Positions 1-10,999 of a stretch of 40,543 bases of DNA are shown one piece after another (positions within the stretch are counted from its first letter, which is position 1; every line of letters starts with the position of its first letter). The notes under the pieces were generated by a model. It was not told where the DNA came from, searched no databases, and saw nothing but the letters and a program-made list of their open reading frames with translations. Position numbers and translations under genes: made by a program. Origin of the DNA: Lingula anatina (Eukaryota > Brachiopoda > Lingulata > Lingulida > Lingulidae); the NCBI RefSeq assembly GCF_001039355.2, contig NW_019775394.1, forward strand, positions 407,525 through 448,067, in the 5' to 3' direction.

Positions 1-1135
1 GATCTGAACCCTAGATCTTTCATGTAGCATATATCCTATTTCCTGGAAATTCAGTAGCCGGGAGTCCCTGAAAGTAAAAGAAGAAAATCTCATGAAAAAA
101 AAACTATTTCATAAAGCAATGTGCAGATCATTACAACATCATATTTTGGCACTCTTTTACAGAACTAGATGGTTTTATAAGAAGATGTCCTATGCAATGT
201 TGGCATTTGCTGCATTTTTCCTATTTGCCTTGATCATTGATGTAAACCATATCAACTAAGTCATACTATCATTTAAAGCCAACATGTTCACTTTCATCCA
301 TTCTCGAAAACTCTGCAAGAACATACAGTATGTAGATCATTACAACATCTTATTTTGGCATTTATATATAAAATTTTATTCAACCTTGAAATAATATGAA
401 CATATTTAATGAAGCACCACATTTTCTTCAGTAGCAGACTTTACAATGCTTGTCAACAAACCAGGTGGCTGTTTATGCCTCCGTAAGAATCACTTTACAG
501 ATTATTACCAGAAAAAAACTTTTTAGAAAAAAAAAACATGGACTAGCTTTGAATGTTGGAATGGATTAATTAAACATTTGTCAGTATGGGTATGGGATTT
601 TTGGAAAATCATTGTTTTCCCCAGGTATATACTTTCTTTGCCAAAACAACCAGTTGTTATCCCTTTAACAGTTATTTGTAGGGCATATTGATGATCTAGA
701 TCTTGCCTTGTTTCATTCCACTAGAGAGGTCAGGTCAACTTTGATAGTAAGATAAATATCAGCCAAAAGGATCTTATGTGATAGAAAAATTCGTGAGCTT
801 TCCAAAACATTTTATTTTTTGGAAATCAAGCAAGCCAATAAAAAGTTATTAAATTAAAAAGAATGCTAGTCGCCCACAAAATTTTGAAAAAGTCTGGTAT
901 CCAAGCATATATGTAACAGTGGAAGCCAAAAGTGTCACCTCATTGCCCAATAAATAAAACAAAATTGGCATAACTTTTGAATGGAGTAAAATATCCATTT
1001 GAAATTTTCTGGAAAGTTACAGTATGCCAAGAAAAATCTGACAAGATATTATTTTCTATAATTCATCCATTATTTTCATGGCAACCATTGATAAATATCA
1101 ATAGCAATCAACACTTTTTTTCAACCTTAAGGCAG
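1..1135. other. AT-rich non-coding DNA, no gene seen
   Basis: I see no credible coding sequence on either strand. The only structure noticed is a short direct repeat: GATCATTACAACATC occurs at 126-140 and again at 335-349, each followed by a run similar to TATTTTGGCA. This suggests a small decayed local duplication. Confidence 0.5.
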
Positions 1136-1235
1136 GGTAGGAAATAAGGACCGGCAGCCCAGGACGGCTCAATTGTCACCCGGGCGGTCTCTTTCCAAAA
1201 GTTGCCAGTCCGTCGGTCTGGCCATTTTCTGGCCT
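1136..1235. repeat. GC-rich repeat edge inside AT-rich DNA
   Basis: A sudden GC-rich block begins around AGGAAATAAGGACCGGCAG. A related GC-rich block lies at 3815-3905, with CCAGCCCGTCGGGCGGGTAA and a nearby inverted copy TTACCCGCCCAG. Both look like ends of a dispersed element. I cannot place the other boundary, and the similarity between the two blocks is only approximate. Confidence 0.3.
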
Positions 1236-2513
1236 CTAAAATAATTGTATATCAATATGTACGTTCATATTAAGCACATTTGGCTGAAATAAAACGAAAA
1301 CAATGAGGCTAGCCCTTCAAGAAATCGACACACTCAAAAAATGAACGAAAACCGAAAGTACATGGTTATTCAATGTGTTCCCTGCATGCCTAATGCAAAG
1401 ACCTGTATTATGAAACATCTGATACAAAGTATCAAACACAGCATTTATATGCTTGTTTCTGAGACAAGTGACGAACGATGTGTGGTCATTCAAATTCACA
1501 CAATCTCGTCTAATTACACAGTTTAAGTTTTGCTTCTTCTATAATCTGTAATTATAATTGTACGATGTCTTTCTCATAAAAAAATTAATTGAATGACGTC
1601 ACGACGCACGTGAATTATACAAGATTGCGCCTAAGTCGCAGTCAGGATTACCCCTGTCGCAGTCTACCCTCTGTAAGTATTTTGGTGCTAATAATGTATG
1701 TGATGCCCCAGCACGTAAGAAAAGAACACAGGAAGGTATCAGACAGTCAAATAAAGTGTATGATGACACCAAAGCAGGGCTCCACAAGTAAAAATTCAGT
1801 TCGGACTAGTGAATTTGCAGGGTGGGCTGTCCGACGAACAGGTTATGTTTTATTAGAACTTTAAAAGAACAAAAATCTTGAAAACGAAATTTTTGTTGCA
1901 TACTCTCTTCTTGGATTGCATTGAAAAGAGTGGCCTACATTTGGTACAAAACATGTGGTCCCAAAACGAAGTCTAAGCAAACTTACCACCAAATTATGAA
2001 AGTGAACACCTTCCAGAACTTCACAAGACAAAATTTATCCACATAACAGGCTGAATACTGAATATTTATTTGCTTAAAAATCTAAGTGCTCTAGTAACAA
2101 AGACCATTCCTTAAATGGAAACTACACAAGTACTGGGTACAACAGCCAGATTGGACTGGATGTATCTAGTTTGTTGTAAAGGCATACTGCCTGTCAATCA
2201 GATGTGTTGCACGCTATCTCCTCACAACCATATGAAGTTGGAAATTCAAACTTTGGTACTGAAGATCTTGTTGAAATGTTGTTTATTTGCATAGCCTAAA
2301 ATTTTGCATTATTTGTTTTATTTTATGACTCTAGCACCACCTGTGTTATTTACAGTTCAAATTTTGGTGCTGGAATTTGATAAATAAGCAATGCTATCAT
2401 ATACCAGTGTGGTATTGATGTAAGGAAGAAAATTAGTAATAAAAATATGAGAATTTAAATAAAAAGGGGGAATTTTTTAAATGACTGATTTTATTTAATT
2501 CATACTGTATATT
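1236..2513. other. No gene seen
   Basis: Short open frames of 60-91 codons occur on both strands (for example 1317-1526 and 1589-1864). They overlap antisense, lack splice or domain features, and have the composition expected by chance in AT-rich DNA. No repeat structure was recognised. Confidence 0.4.
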
Positions 2514-2776
2514 AAAACAAGGCAGCAAAGCTGTCAAATGTACAGACAAAAACCAGAAAATAAAAACGCAGAAAATAGGATACTGTCAATTTTGATGCAC
2601 TAATATATTATGCTTACTGTAACTGCATAGCCAACATCAAATTCTAATTCTGCATAACAGTGGATTAGGATGAAAGTAAAATTTGTAACAAGCATTAGAC
2701 TGAGTTCTCNGACGACGGCGACGACAGACGCAGATGATGGCTATAGGTACAGACACATCTGTGTCTGTACATAAAA
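2514..2776 (+). mobile_element. Short complete copy of pearl/Helentron-like element
   Basis: The 5' end begins AAAACAAGGCAGCAAAGCTG and carries TGTACAGAC shortly after. The 3' end is GACGACAGACGCAGATGATG followed by a near-perfect palindrome at 2746-2771 (arms GGTACAGACACA and TGTGTCTGTACA), then ATAAAA. The same 5' start occurs at 2784 and 25650, and the same 3' end at 4957-4986 and 6902-6931, which fixes both termini. The motif TGTACAGAC is shared by both ends, a subterminal-repeat arrangement known from Helentron-type elements. An N at 2710 marks uncertain sequence, so the short length may partly be an assembly collapse. Confidence 0.6.
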
Positions 2777-3169
2777 AATTTAATGAAAACAAGGCAGCAA
2801 AGCTGTCAAATGTACAGACAAAAAACAGGAAATAACTATGCACAAAATAGACTACTGTCAATTCTGATGCAAAAATACATTATGTTGAACTGCAAATTCA
2901 ACATCAAATTTTAATTATCCTCAACGGTAATACCAATGTAATTAAAATATGTGACAAGTTTACACTTTGAAAATGTATAACTTCCAGAAAAAGAAGTCAC
3001 TTAGACTGTTTTTCCAACTCAGACTGCATTTTAGTCCTGTATTTCTTTTTTGAAAGTTTGGCAATCATAAGTAACATGGTTTTCCCATAATGGTCATAAT
3101 GGTCAAAACAAACACTTTTACATATCTTATTAGTTCAATAATGAAACTGTTTACATGCCTAAGAATTGA

Positions 3170-3490
3170 ATCTGAGGAAATGTGAAAAAACTGCATTTCT
3201 TTAAAATAATGGCCCGATTATGCTGATTTTTTAACTCAACCTGCGTTTTAGTAGGAATGACCACTCCTGTGAGTTTAATAACAATTGGCCTATCTGTTTT
3301 TCTTATATTGTGTTTACAGTGTTGCATATATGCTGAAAAGTGAAAAAAAAAGCATAACTACTAAAATAGTGGCCCGATCATGCCGATTTTCGAACTTGAC
3401 ATGCGTTACAGTAAGATCGATTACTCCTGTGAGTTTCATGACAAAAAGCTCATCGGTTTTCCTTGAAATGTGTTTACAGGATATCATTTT
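3170..3490 (+). repeat. ~159-bp tandem repeats, first block
   Basis: Two monomers can be anchored on the invariant GGCCCGAT at 3211 and 3371 (spacing 160). Each monomer contains GTGAAAAAA..GCAT, then GGCCCGAT, a CCTGCGTTTTAG-like segment, ACTCCTGTGAGTTT and a GTGTTTACAG-like join to the next unit. Confidence 0.75.
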
Positions 3491-4436
3491 TATACTTTCA
3501 CATTTTTATTACTCTCAACCTACAAATTGCTACTCGCGGTATCTCCTCTACACAAAACAATGACGTAACGTTATCTGCTGTGCACTGAAGCTGGTTAAGA
3601 ACAATGTGCCTCATTTCAAATTGTCTTTCAACTTCATATCACACAGACGGAACTTTGAAAACGAGGCCACTGAGAGGGAGACTGTTGGTTACATTTCGAT
3701 ACGATAGTTCTTTGATTGCTTCAATGATAGTGGGTGAAAACAGTGAGTTGATTTGATATTTTGCTGAAATCACTTGTGAACATAGGCAAAATAAAAGGTG
3801 AAAATAGGCTGTAAAAATAGCCAGCCCGTCGGGCGGGTAATTTGTAAATCTTACCCGCCCAGCCTGAAAGTTACCAGCCTAGGGCTGGCGGGCTGGCGGC
3901 CATTTCATACACTGTAATAACCATCAATTTTTAATAATAAAATATTAGTATCATGGACAAATAGTAAACGTGACTAACAAAGGTTTTTAGGCCGATGGAA
4001 CTTCAAAGTCACACCTTAAAAATGCCAAAATGTAAACAAGACTGCACTGTTCTGAAATGGGTTTATTTCCATTTTTAACACTTTTTTAACATAAAACAAA
4101 ATTAATAGGTTACTGCCATTTTTATAAGATCAACTAAGAAAATTGATGAAATGTGAAAAATATCAATAGAACAGTGTTAAATGTCCAATTTCTTCCATTC
4201 TGAGATTCTGAACATAGTGAATGATTGAATCTGACAAACTGCAATGATATGAGTTTATTTCCATTTTTGACACTTTATTACACAATACATGATAACAAGT
4301 TTACCATCATTTTTACATAATCAACTAACAATGTTGTAAAGATGCAAGAAATGTCAAACAAACACTTATACGTATCTTATTACATAAATAATAAGGCTAT
4401 TAACATGCCTAAGAATTAAATCTGAGGAAATCTGAG

Positions 4437-4860
4437 GAAATGTGAAAAAACAGCATAACTTCTAAAATAATGGCCCGATTATGCTCATTTTCAAACTCAA
4501 CCTGCGTTTTAGTAAGATTGACCATTCCTGTGAATTTAATGACAATTGGCTTATCTGTTTTTCTTATATTGTGTTTACAGTGTTGCATATATGCTGAAAA
4601 ATGAAAAAACAGCATAACTACTAAAATAGTGGCCCGATCATGCCGGTTTTCGAATTTGACCTGCGTTTTAGTAAGATTGATTACTCCTATGAGTTTCATG
4701 ACAACAGGCCTAACGGTTTTCCTTGAAATGTGTTTACAGTGTTGCATATATGCTGAAAAGTGAAAAAACAGCATAACTTCTACAATAATGGCCCGATCAT
4801 GCTGATTTTCGAACTTGACCTGCGTTTTATGAATATTCATCAGCTCTGTTAATATACAGC
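4437..4860 (+). repeat. ~159-bp tandem repeats, second block
   Basis: Three monomers are anchored on GGCCCGAT at 4472, 4631 and 4790, giving two exact 159-bp steps. Because 159 is 53 codons, the antisense strand stays open for 186 codons (4409-4969) with a 53-residue periodicity. That open frame is a product of the repeat length and is not annotated as a gene. Confidence 0.8.
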
Positions 4861-4956
4861 CAAAAAGTAAAACTGCCCTCCACTTATCGTGTTTACAAGG
4901 AAAGTGCACGGCGCCGGCGACGGCGACGGAAACGACAGACGCAGGTGATGGCAATA

Positions 4957-4982
4957 TGTACAGACACATCTGTGTCTGTACA
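4957..4982. repeat. 3'-terminal palindrome of pearl-like element
   Basis: Two perfect 12-base arms (TGTACAGACACA and TGTGTCTGTACA) are separated by TC and followed by TAAAAA. The same structure occurs at 2746-2771 (one mismatch) and 6902-6927, always 3' of GACAGACGCAG. Half of it survives at 6514-6529 and at 9581-9597. A hairpin at the 3' end is the recognised termination signal in Helitron-like transposition. Confidence 0.8.
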
Positions 4983-4987
4983 TAAAA

Positions 4988-6932
4988 ATTAAACTTTCAC
5001 AAAAAACTGATTAACTGCCAAAAAAATTTACCAAATAGACTGCATTGCCCACTGAAGCTTTATTTAAGTCCCATGTTTCTTGCTGTAGGTTTGNATTTTT
5101 AACAATTTTTTAAACATAAAACAAAATTAACAGGTTACTGCCGTTTTCATATGATCAACTAAGAAAATTGCTGAGATGGGAAAAATATCAATAGAGCAGT
5201 GTTAAATGTCCAATTTCTTCCATTCTGAGATTCTGAACATAGTGAATGTCAATGATTGAATCTGACAAACTGCAATGATATGAGTTTATTTCCATTTTTT
5301 GAAACTTTATTACACAATACACGATAACAAGTTTACCATCATTTTTACATAATCAACAAATAATGTTGTAAAGATCTTACTAATTAAATAATGAAACATG
5401 CATGTTAACATGCCTAAGAATTAAATCTGAGGAAATGTGAAAAAACAGCATTTCTTCAAAATAATGGCCCGATTAAGCTGATTTTTAAACTCAACCTGCG
5501 TTTTAGCAGGAATGACCATTCCTGTGAGTTTACTGACAATTGGTCTATCTGTTTTTCTTATTTTGTGTTTACAGTGTTGCATATATGGGAGCAGTGCCCA
5601 AAATAAGTTTTTTTCAAATTTTGATGCAATATTACATAATGTTAAACAGCTTAATGACCATCAATTTTTAATAATAAAATATTAGTATCATGGATATTCA
5701 GAAAATGTGACTAGCAAAGGTCTTCAGGCCCATGGAACTTCAAAGTCACAACTTGAAAATGCCAAAATGTAAACAAGACAGCACTGTTCTGAAATGTTTT
5801 TTTTCCATTTTTAACAATTTTTTTAACATAAACAAAATTAACAGGTTACTGCCATTTTTATACGATCAACTAAGAAAATTGATGAGATGGGAAAAATATC
5901 AATACAACAGTGTTAAATGTCCAATTTCCTCCATCCTGAGATTCTGAACATAGTGAATGATTGCATCTGACAAACTGCAATGATATGAGTTTATTTCCAT
6001 TTTTGACACTTTATTACACAATACACGATAACAAGTTTACCATCATTTTTACATAATCAACTAACAATGTTGTAAAGATTCAGGAAATGGCAAACAAACA
6101 CTTTTATGTATCTTATTAGTAAAATAATAAGACTGTTAACATGCCTAAGAATTGAATCTGAGGAAATGTGAAAAAACAGCATAACTTCTAAAGTAATGGC
6201 CCGATCATGCCGATTTTCGAACTTGACCTGCGTTTTAGTAAGTTTGATTACTCCTGTGAGTTTCATGACAACAGGCCTAACGGTGTTCCTTAAAATGTGT
6301 TAACAGGGTTGCATATATGCTGAAAAGTGAAAAAACAGCATAAGTTCTACAATAATGGCCCTACAATAATCAGCTCTGTAAATATAAAGCCAAAAAGTAA
6401 AACTGTCCTCCACTTATCGTGTTTACAAGGAAAGTGCACGGCATCGGCGACGGCATCGGCATCGGCGACGGCATCGGCGACGGCATCGGCGACGACAGAC
6501 GCAGGTAATGGCAATATGTACAGACACATGTTATCGGTGCTGCATATATGCTAAAAAAGGGAAAAAACAGCATAACTTCCATAAAATTGACCCGATAGCT
6601 CTGATTTTCGAACTTGACCTGCATATTATGAGTATTCATCAGTTTTATAAGTTTCAAGCCAAAAAGTAAAAAGGTTTTTCACTTATCATGTTATCGGTGT
6701 TAAAATAATGCTAAAAAAGTGAAAAAACAGCATAACTTCCCTAAAAATGGCCCGATCATGTTTATTTTCGAACTTCACCTGCGGATTATGAATATTCATC
6801 AGTTCTGTAAATTTGAATACAAAATGTAAAACGGTATTCCACTTATCGTGTTATCACTGAGTGCATGGCGACGGCGACGACAGACGCAGGTGATGGCTAT
6901 ATGTACAGACACATCTGTGTCTGTACATAAAA
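4988..6932 (+). mobile_element. Pearl-like element copies in tandem, 5' truncated
   Basis: Directly after the preceding 3' terminus the sequence resumes inside the element: the segment with AGACTGCATTGCC and GAAGCT also occurs at 26240-26265. Tandem-repeat monomers are recognised by GGCCCGAT at 5466, 6198 and 6749. The run ends with GACAGACGCAGGTGATGG and an intact terminal palindrome at 6902-6927. Around 6500-6535 a second 3' end is cut inside the palindrome and fused to another monomer, so at least two partial copies are joined. There is an N at 5094. Confidence 0.55.
6436..6496 (+). repeat. GC-rich hexamer minisatellite
   Basis: An irregular array of the hexamers GGCATC and GGCGAC sits just 5' of the GACAGACGCAG motif of a pearl-like 3' end. 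Shorter versions stand at the same place in the other copies (2711-2725, 4911-4930, 6864-6880). This part of the element therefore expands and contracts. Confidence 0.7.
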
Positions 6933-8265
6933 AACAAGGTATTCAAGAAAATTACTCCACAAAATCTTATAATAACAAGCTACGTTATTAGTAGAACCGC
7001 CATTTTGTGGTTTCTACCTTGTTCCGCAAACAAAAATATTTTCCATTTTTGTTCATTCATTTTGACACGTCATTTACTACTGAATTTGCCAATATTATAA
7101 AATATCAATATACAATTTGGTGTGCTGACTTTTAACAATAGCAAGTAATATTGTGTACAGTGCAGTTACCAGGTATATATTGATGCGTGCGCAAATTAAT
7201 GAATTAAAGAGCACTTCCTGAAACTTTTCTTGGTAAGTTTCTCAGGTTCAATTGTTATTTTATAGCCTCAGTGACATATTATACATGTTTGATCTACATT
7301 TGCTGACTACTGAACATTTTTAAAGACATGTTTTTGCCTGTGAGGCAGGAAGTTTGGACCTTTCCTTATATTCATATAAGCTACAATGAAAAACATTAAC
7401 ACCACATTTTATCCATTGAACGATAAGAAAATTTCAAAACACCTATAAAAATTCATCCATCCAGTAAAGAGCATAACTGAAAGCAATGTTTGTTATGGTA
7501 AGTGGCATATGTGGTTTATAACCCGATATCCTAGATAAACAAGATCAGCAGGCTAAATGCAAATAGATCTTTAGAAACACCTCTCCTAGGACCACTGTAC
7601 TTACACTCAATGTTTATAGCAGAGTAGCAGATGTAGTAGCTATATGATGTACAAGGAGGGTTGGTGGGTTAAAATAAAGTTTCTTACTTTTTTTGCCGAT
7701 CGTGTATTGAAGCGTGTTATATTGAGGTGATCATCTTGTTCTCTATCTGTGACTCCGTGGTCCGTTGCTTGGAATGATCTGATGCTGGACGCATACGGTG
7801 GACACCTTGCAATGAAGTATTAAGGAGTTGACCCGCGATTGGTCAGTGATACCCTGAGTGTTTTAATGATTGTGCGCAGCGAGCTGAGTGACGAAGGTGC
7901 ATGTATGTCTGCCAACCACACGTATGTTACTGCTCTAGCAAGGGAGACTTCCGAAATATATTGCACTATAAATGAAATTATAGTCTTTGCCAATAATTTA
8001 GTATTTATAGTTTGTTATATGAAAGGAGAAGAAGAAATTATTTGCTCGGTTCAATAATTGTTGGTATTGATAAGGAGAGTGGGAGTCACCCTGTGTTGCT
8101 TGAGCAGGAACACCTTGACAACCGAGCGGCGCAATAAAATGGTAAAATACTGAGATGGATACTTGAGCGAGGTTGGCAATTATTGAAGGTAGGGTCAATA
8201 AAGACACTTGAGATGATACTCCCAAATTACTCATGGGTGCAAGCAAAAAAGTGCAATCAATGAGT
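6933..8265. other. No gene or repeat recognised
   Basis: AT-rich sequence with only short chance frames, such as 7839-8057. No domain, splice-bounded exon, inverted repeat or tandem array was recognised. Confidence 0.4.
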
Positions 8266-8269
8266 GAAA

Positions 8270-9571
8270 ATATAGTTTTACAACTTCCTAACTCGAAGAA
8301 TTTGCTGAAAGGGCTCACACAGTTCCAAACATGGCAGACCTTCAAAATGTATCTCTCTTCAACAAAGGAAAAAAACACCTCAAAAACTTCATTGTTAATC
8401 ATGTGAATATGAACAGTCTGCCAAACAAATTATACAACTTGAGATATATCTTACAAACAAATGTTACTGACTGGGGTTATTACTAAAACAAAGCTGGATT
8501 CATCTCTTCCTGATAGCCAATTAAGTCAAGGTAGAAAACTACAGTTTGTTTAGAAAAGACAGCAATGACAAAGGAGGAGGGGTAATTGTTCATTTTCTAT
8601 CTTCAATCCTTATACTCATAGGTTAGCTAATATAGAATATCCAAACATAGAACAAAGGCTGCATTCACATGAAAAATCTATTTTCTAAAAATCTATTTGC
8701 GGTATCTTATGATCACGGTCTTTGCCCTGAATACCCCACAGCTTAATTACGGTTAGCGTGAGCCAGTTACTTCCAAAGCTGTGATTAATTCTTGTCGCTG
8801 GGTATTCAGGACACAGACTGTGATCACAAGATACCACAAATAGATTTTTAGAAAATAGATTTTTCATGTGAACGCAGCCTTATACCGCTAGTCATAAATA
8901 TAGGTAATAGTAAATGGTGCTTTCTTTCAACATACAGACCACCTTGTGCAAATCCTGAAATGTTTCTAGACAGACTTGTAGATTTAGTCCTATGTAAATG
9001 TGAAAATGTTGCAATAATTGGTAATTTAAATTGTTATATATGAAACATGAGAATAGAAATGGTGAACTTTCACAACAGTTCTGTGAGATTTATGATCTAA
9101 GAAATATTAGTACTGTGCCTACTTGCTTTAAATCCACAGACCCTACCATAATAATGTTGTTTTATGTAACCATCCCAGAAAATATTTAAATACAGTTAAG
9201 GGCCTTTGATTGTGGTCTGAGTGATTTTAATCATAAGATACATGTAGTTTCTAAGTTGTATGTACCCGTAGATGTAGTGAAAAACATATATAGAAAATTT
9301 ATAATTTTTGATGTTCATATGTTTAAGGATGAACTTGAGAATGCTCCTTTTGAGCAACTATTTGAACTCATGTTCCAAATAAACTTTGAAAATTCAAAAA
9401 TTTTACCCTGTCAAAATTTTAATTACTGCCCACTTGTGTGGCATTTTTGCGGGGAAGCCAATACAAAAAAATAGAACAAAAAAAAAAAAAAAAACGGAAA
9501 GGGGCTTTCATTTTGTATACAATGACAATGCTAGTTTTTACCATGATCTACTAAATTTGACAGGATTATAA
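8270..9571 (+). pseudogene. Decayed LINE (CR1/Jockey-like): endonuclease and RT remnants
   Basis: Translated pieces match the order of a non-LTR retrotransposon ORF2. Around 8390-8600 is an apurinic-endonuclease start of the type NSLPNKLYNLRYILQ, ending in KGGGV. At 8900-9060 follow a TYRPPCANPEMFLDRL segment and IIGNLN. At 9060-9260 are DLRNISTVPTCF and a GLSDFNHKIH block, the usual endonuclease C-terminal SDH region. At 9400-9571 the sequence jumps to the C-terminal RT signature NYCPLVWHFCGEANTKK and VYNDNASFYHDLLNLTGL. Stops, frameshifts and a large internal deletion (the RT palm is gone) make it non-functional. The clade assignment is tentative. Confidence 0.75.
8656..8880. mobile_element. 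225-bp foldback MITE inside the LINE remnant
   Basis: The ends are AGGCTGCATTCACATG and CATGTGAACGCAGCCT, and the inverted similarity runs inward for roughly 90-100 bases per arm, leaving a short central spacer. It splits the endonuclease coding remnant between the KGGGV motif and the TYRPP motif, so it inserted after the LINE. No clear target duplication is visible. It has no coding capacity. Confidence 0.8.
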
Positions 9572-9578
9572 GTACTCT

Positions 9579-9602
9579 TCACATCTGTGTCTGTACATAA
9601 AA
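9579..9602 (+). repeat. Isolated 3' tip of pearl-like element
   Basis: CACATCTGTGTCTGTACA followed by TAAAAA matches the last ~24 bases of the pearl-like 3' end. It lacks the left arm and everything upstream. It sits immediately after the LINE coding remnant. Confidence 0.5.
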
Positions 9603-9865
9603 ATGGGGAGGACCTAAGGGCAATTAAGTGTCATATCTCTGCAACGAATACAGATAACAATAAATCTGCACAAGTGATGTCTCAATACTTTATCAATTGC
9701 CAGCTGTAATCATGTATCATAGGCCTTATTTTCCTATTGCAATTTTAATCAAAAGTAGTTAAAAATAGTAGTACCATGAACAGGAAGTGAACGATGTATC
9801 ATTATTTAATTTATGCTGTCGGTGAATAACTACTCAGCTAATGTTTGTACTTTCATTCTTTCCGA

Positions 9866-9897
9866 CATAAACTTTATTGTATTGTATTGTATTGTAT
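9866..9897 (+). repeat. Pentanucleotide tail (ATTGT)n, likely LINE 3' end
   Basis: ATAAACTTTATTGT is followed by repeated ATTGT units. Short microsatellite tails of this kind are usual at 3' ends of CR1/Jockey/RTE-like LINEs. This is probably the 3' end of the remnant at 8270-9571. The link is an inference from position. Confidence 0.45.
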
Positions 9898-9899
9898 GG

Positions 9900-10550
9900 G
9901 GCACACTATAACTAAAGTCTGAATAAGCTGTTCAAACCATAATATCAACTATATTCTCAAGTCAGATACTCCAGGAGGCCTGCACTTGCTTTACATGAAA
10001 AGCTTAGAATGACTTTACATGAAGTGCTCACGATTCTTAGGAGCACAATTACTTAATGGTAGGCACATAACTTTAAAATGTGGTTTTATATTGCATGTTT
10101 TTTTTTTCCTGTATTTGTATTCATCCAAAAATTATTAATAGTACATGTAACTAAATAAAATGGAAATAAAGAGTGACACGTTTATGTTACGGTGTGTTAA
10201 AATCTCGATCTTGACCTCTTGACCTGAATGACGACGATATGATAACCCGGATATGAAACCAATATGGCAGGTACGTATCAGTCTGGGACCTACCGGGTAT
10301 GCTTGTGCTACCAGACAGATGTATGTATCCGAACAACGTTTACAAACAAATTATATAGGTTGAATATACGATAACTACAATATATACTATTTTTAAACTA
10401 CCTCTGAAAATGAACTGTAGGTTAATTCATACTACATCCACTGAACAATATGTGAATAACCTCGTTATCAACAAACCTCAGTAAGCACAATGTTTGCACA
10501 GGTAAAGATTGTACAAATAACTTGAGGGCTCATAATAAATCCTTTGAACA
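9900..10550. other. No gene seen
   Basis: AT-rich sequence with no reading frame, tandem array or inverted repeat that I can support. Confidence 0.4.
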
Positions 10551-10554
10551 GTAA

Positions 10555-10770
10555 CACCCCATTTCCATAGATTAGATCGACCTACTTTAGATCGACCTAA
10601 CTCCCTGGGGGTTCACGCTAAATAGCTGTCAGTCGGGCGGACACGAAAGTTAATTACCCCCTTACAGCTTGTAGTAGGAGGGACGGACATTTAAGTCGGA
10701 TTATCTGAAAGTAATCTAGTGAGACTCCCCGGGGGGATAGATTGATCTAAAATCTATGGGAATAGGGCCT
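10555..10770. mobile_element. ~216-bp TIR element (MITE)
   Basis: The left side ATTTCCATAGATTAGATCGA is mirrored on the right by GATCTAAAATCTATGGGAAT. Further inward, CTCCCTGGGG is mirrored by CCCCGGGGGG. The imperfect inverted arms are about 45 bases, with no coding sequence between them. The exact ends and target duplication are uncertain. Confidence 0.6.
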
Positions 10771-10999
10771 AAGAAAATCACCTCACACCTAGCTATCAAT
10801 AACACCTCAATAAAACCAGTTACCACAGTAATGTATACAAAGTTATAAGGATTGAACAAATAATTCAATATCCCAGATAGACAAGCTAGACCAGAAGGTT
10901 ATTCAAATGGAAGTTTATCTGTTTAGTATTGTCAACACTGCTGAAAAAAAAAAAAAACTTTTCACTTGCAACACAATCTTTTGATAACATGCTTGTGAT

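Larger units (their letters stand above)
2784..4987 (+). mobile_element. Full-length pearl/Helentron-like non-autonomous element
   Basis: The element opens with the family 5' end (AAAACAAGGCAGCAAAGCTG). It contains two blocks of ~159-bp tandem repeats and closes with a GC-rich stretch (GGCGACGGCGACGG), GACAGACGCAGGTGATGG and the 26-bp terminal palindrome at 4957-4982. No protein-coding capacity is visible. Known 'pearl' elements of bivalves have the same plan: unique ends, a core of ~160-bp tandem repeats related to satellite DNA, and a 3' hairpin. The family name is inferred from structure, not from a database match. A GC-rich block at 3815-3905 interrupts it and may be a separate insertion. 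Confidence 0.6.

Noticed and set aside
4409-4969. 186-codon minus-strand open frame
   Set aside because: It runs across three 159-bp tandem monomers and repeats itself every 53 residues. It has no start context, domain or splice evidence and is explained by the repeat period.
3170-6800. Regular repeats considered as a CRISPR-like array
   Set aside because: Monomers of ~159 bp are contiguous without unique spacers, in a eukaryotic transposon.
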